Origin: G965232465 sp965276005
Lineage (GTDB): Bacteria; Pseudomonadota; Alphaproteobacteria; JAQWUY01
Reading direction: 5' to 3'
DNA: 64,000 nt
Assembly: GCA_965276005.1 (NCBI GenBank)
Contig: OZ254962.1
Coordinates: forward strand, 1,798,001-1,862,000
The position numbers were made by a program, and so were the translations under genes. How positions within the stretch are numbered: position 1 is the first letter of the stretch; every line of letters begins with the position of its first letter. Of this stretch, positions 62,601-64,000 are shown piece by piece. The notes under the pieces were generated by a model. That model was not told the origin of the DNA, did no database searches, and worked only from the letters and a program-made list of their open reading frames with translations.

Positions 62601-64000
62601 AGCCAACTTCGTCCCATCATCGCTTAACGATACACTAACACCAAACAAATCACGATTATCCAAAGAAACACTGGCATGGCTATCAGAAAGTTTTACCGCT
62701 TGCGTTACCGTATTGCCCCATGTGGCACCGGAACCGCCGACAATGTACAGATACACCGCTCCTCGAGCATCACCCCCATCGTCATCCTGCCTAGCCCCGA
62801 CAGCCAATTGCGTCCCATCACTGCTTAACGATACACTACTACCAAACTCATCCCCATTATCCAAAGAAACACTGGCATGACTATTAGAAAGTTTTACCGC
62901 TTGCGTTACTGTACTGCCCCATGTAGCACCGGCTGCATTAGATGTGCCGACAGTATACAGATACACCGCCCCTTTGCTAATGTTATCACCACTAGCCCCG
63001 ACAGCCAACTGCGTCCCATCACCACTTAACGATACACTAACACCAAAATAATCACTATTACGCAAAGAAACAGTGCCAGATGATAAAAATGCCCCATGCG
63101 AAAGTTTTACTGCTTGCTTTACTGTGCTGCCCCATGTGGAATCAGAAGTGCTGATAGTAAACAGATACACCGCCCCTCGATTGGTACCCCCATCGCCATC
63201 ACCCGTAGCCCCAACAGCCAACTTCGTCCCATCATTGCTTAACGATACACTACTACCAAACTCATCCTTATCATCCAAAGCATAACGGGTAATGGTACCA
63301 GATAGGCTGGTACCACGAGAAAGTTTTTTCGTTTGCGTTACCGTACCGCCCCATGTAGAACTAGAACCAGCAACCGTAAACAAATATACTGCCCCCGCAT
63401 CAGATCTGCCCGTATCATCACCATAGGCACCCACCGCCAATTTGTCACCATTAGCACTCAACGCAACAGAGCTACCAAATTGATCATCATTGGATAATGA
63501 AAGTCCGTCCGCTCCATGGGCAATCCTTTTTCTTTGGCTAACCGTATTGCCCCATGTGGCACCACCAACAGTAAACAAATGGACCGCCCCTTTGGAACCA
63601 TCACCACCAGCAGCCCCCACAGCCAAATTGTTGCCATCATCGCTTAACGATACACTGCTACCAAATTCATCATTATAATCCAAAGAAACACTGGCATGGC
63701 CATCGGAAAGTTTTACCGCTTGCGTTATCGTACTGCCCCATGTGCCACCAGAACCACCAACCGTGAACAGATACACCGCCCCTCGATTGGTACCCCCACC
63801 GCCATAACCCGGTACCCCGACAGCCAACTTTGTCCCGGCATCGTCTAACGATACACTGCTACCAAACGCATAGTCACGGGATAATGAAATGCCCCCAATG
63901 CCCTCTCTGATCTTTGTTGTTTTGGTAACTGTACTGCCCCATGTGCCACCAGAACCAGCAACCGTAAACAAATATACCGCACCCGCATCTGTTGACCCTG
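59649..64000 (-). CDS. Giant FG-GAP repeat surface protein, N-terminus beyond the window
   Basis: About 1,450 C-terminal residues; the frame is open to the right edge, so the start is outside. At least 15 FG-GAP-like units (FGxSVxLSxDGTxLAVGAxGDD...GAVYLY, usually about 60-70 residues) fill roughly the first 1,000 residues and should fold as one or more integrin-like beta-propellers; DD/DG loops may bind calcium. Then a filamentous-haemagglutinin-like beta-helix stretch (ITVDDAVITTAGTGKLTLIA, GRSITINSDVKINGGLVLKA), a Gly-rich linker, a hydrophobic segment (TILLGASAILLGSSIAGAG) and a C-terminal domain ending in an acidic tail. Probably exported and cell-surface attached. Convergent with the HisD-like gene. 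Confidence 0.85.
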   Translation of the reverse strand, partial: GSTDAGAVYLFTVAGSGGTWGSTVTKTTKIREGIGGISLSRDYAFGSSVSLDDAGTKLAVGVPGYGGGGTNRGAVYLFTVGGSGGTWGSTITQAVKLSDGHASVSLDYNDEFGSSVSLSDDGNNLAVGAAGGDGSKGAVHLFTVGGATWGNTVSQRKRIAHGADGLSLSNDDQFGSSVALSANGDKLAVGAYGDDTGRSDAGAVYLFTVAGSSSTWGGTVTQTKKLSRGTSLSGTITRYALDDKDEFGSSVSLSNDGTKLAVGATGDGDGGTNRGAVYLFTISTSDSTWGSTVKQAVKLSHGAFLSSGTVSLRNSDYFGVSVSLSGDGTQLAVGASGDNISKGAVYLYTVGTSNAAGATWGSTVTQAVKLSNSHASVSLDNGDEFGSSVSLSSDGTQLAVGARQDDDGGDARGAVYLYIVGGSGATWGNTVTQAVKLSDSHASVSLDNRDLFGVSVSLSDDGTKLAVGATGDDDGGDARGAVYLYIVGGSGATWGSTVTQAVKLSDSHASISLDDYDAFGNSVSLSGDGTKLAVGAVGDGDGGYNRGAVYLYTVGGATWGSTVTQAVKLSSGHASVSLDNGDEFGESVSLSSDGTKLAVGARGDDDGGDYHNVYGRGAVYLYTVGGATWGSTVTQANKVVESVGLDITRTNKLFAKQNLSLTYNEGFGTDVALSDDGTKMAVGAEFNDTGGTNRGAVYLFELSGGDNFGEDLYYTAKIAHGNGVSLNNIDRFGAGVALNRDGSRLVVGAPYDDTNGTNYGAVYLFRVGGSSWGTDVAQLSKVASSDNGYFGESVAISGDGTKVAVGAPYDDTKAYHRGVVKLYTIDNNNAFQESAIYGHGDSVGSSQTLSLQTGEQFGEAVALSDDGSKLAVGALGRDNYKGRVYLFTIGTSGGWGQSLLLQTTIGGGASVSVSLSHYDYFGSSVALSNDGSRLAVGAWGENTQHKWNAGAVYVFNVGGSSWGGTVEQRLKINDGNGVSLTSDTRFGFAVALSGDGNSLAVGASRADGEKYKNEGAVYLYKLSKSTVSPIVEKLKTGASVTLVASNDITVDDAVITTAGTGKLTLIAGRSITINSDVKINGGLVLKANDASDSSFVLNDRDSGKAEITVASGKTISGGEGDLLIKMLTGKSSATADKKQTGKITVWKADGARVSIVHLGTADANNDSEIVIRSGGQITATGDRRKGNVVIELAAEKFTNDSDRYALKIEDSNGDKGRFLIWTKSLAGTHLNGIHYDFSKNNMTYDPAKGNFQPNPITASDGDNAKYKSGILYRARDSRQSRSSYDGSSSKTRSTLTLSNNGGSGGGGSSAGTILLGASAILLGSSIAGAGNTGTQSVANVETIFNTGIYAHLRGIDMQAIYQPSVQAVKPLWVSVFNTPQVQLNYKVKYTTTYDMAFLANNIKGQKAIPVYEMDEKVYETIKRIFVQQSAPTHKTAAVDTEDTEDTVPA
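62513..62786 (-). repeat. Near-identical tandem units in the FG-GAP gene
   Basis: A 73-base sequence (beginning TGCCCCATGTGGCACCGGAA) occurs identically at 62513-62585 and 62714-62786, a 201-base period equal to 67 codons. Neighbouring units from about 62080 to 63100 are also close in sequence, so copy number can change in frame by recombination. Confidence 0.9.

Noticed and set aside
62080..63900. Regular repeats as a CRISPR array
   Set aside because: Repeats are about 200 bases, diverged, in frame, and encode FG-GAP motifs; there are no short palindromic repeats with unique spacers.

Overview
The window looks like part of a chromosome from a marine or host-associated alphaproteobacterium that can respire nitrate. 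The lineage call is inference from gene order and protein types: hisG-maf-rng-yacG, dapD-dapE, glmU next to glmS, a eukaryote-like NADP isocitrate dehydrogenase, and several TRAP/MmgE-PrpD/FAH style catabolic genes. Most of the sequence is of medium GC. Islands that are visibly AT-rich (about 15.3-17.3 kb, 19.9-20.3 kb, 37.4-40.3 kb and 48.9-49.6 kb) hold restriction-modification, toxin-antitoxin and insertion-sequence material.

Layout. 0-11.2 kb: an alpha/beta hydrolase, then a catabolic locus made of a TRAP transporter (dctPQM), a TauE/SafE anion exporter, a LysR regulator, an MmgE/PrpD protein, an FMN-dependent 2-hydroxyacid dehydrogenase, a fumarylacetoacetase-family hydrolase and an aspartate/aromatic aminotransferase. 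11.2-12.6 kb: a collapsed copy of an inverse-autotransporter adhesin gene. 12.7-15.2 kb: isocitrate dehydrogenase, a cysteine-dioxygenase-like enzyme and a divergent Lrp regulator. 15.3-17.3 kb: an N4/N6 DNA methyltransferase split by a frameshift at an (AT)6 tract, a second adenine methyltransferase and a small orphan ORF. 17.3-19.7 kb: a sulfate-type ABC importer (cysA, cysW, cysT) with no binding protein. 19.9-20.3 kb: gene debris.

20.3-34.4 kb is a coherent nitrate-respiration island: a Crp/Fnr regulator with a cysteine-rich tail, narK1, narK2, narGHJI, a parvulin, and, facing it, a molybdenum cofactor operon (moaA, degraded moaCB, moaD, degraded moaE, mobA, small orf). Three FNR/DNR-type palindromes (21136, 24254 and a perfect one at 34574) tie the nar and moa halves into one likely anaerobic regulon.

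34.5-45.5 kb: an internally deleted IS5-type transposase carrying a 19-base homopolymer, a secreted nuclease, glutaredoxin, glmU, a BcgI-like fused restriction-modification pair inserted between glmU and glmS, a small membrane-protein cassette, a secreted protein, and dapD-dapE. 45.5-48.8 kb: the full-length copy of the inverse autotransporter, in inverted orientation to the collapsed copy, behind a promoter whose spacer contains 13 adenines. 48.9-50.1 kb: two toxin-antitoxin-like pairs. 50.1-55.3 kb: mnmA, then hisG-maf-rng-yacG-ilvA. 55.4-56.2 kb: a second copy of the membrane-protein cassette. 56.3-59.6 kb: an HpcH/HpaI aldolase, a LacI regulator and a histidinol-dehydrogenase-family enzyme resembling sulfopropanediol dehydrogenase. 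59.6-64 kb: the C-terminal 1,450 residues of a giant surface protein with at least 15 FG-GAP repeats, running off the right edge.

Two themes stand out. First, repeat-mediated variability: homopolymer and dinucleotide tracts at an adhesin promoter and in a methyltransferase, inverted adhesin copies and long tandem repeats in a surface protein. Second, deletion decay in which gene ends are kept and middles are lost (adhesin copy 1, moaCB, moaE, transposase).
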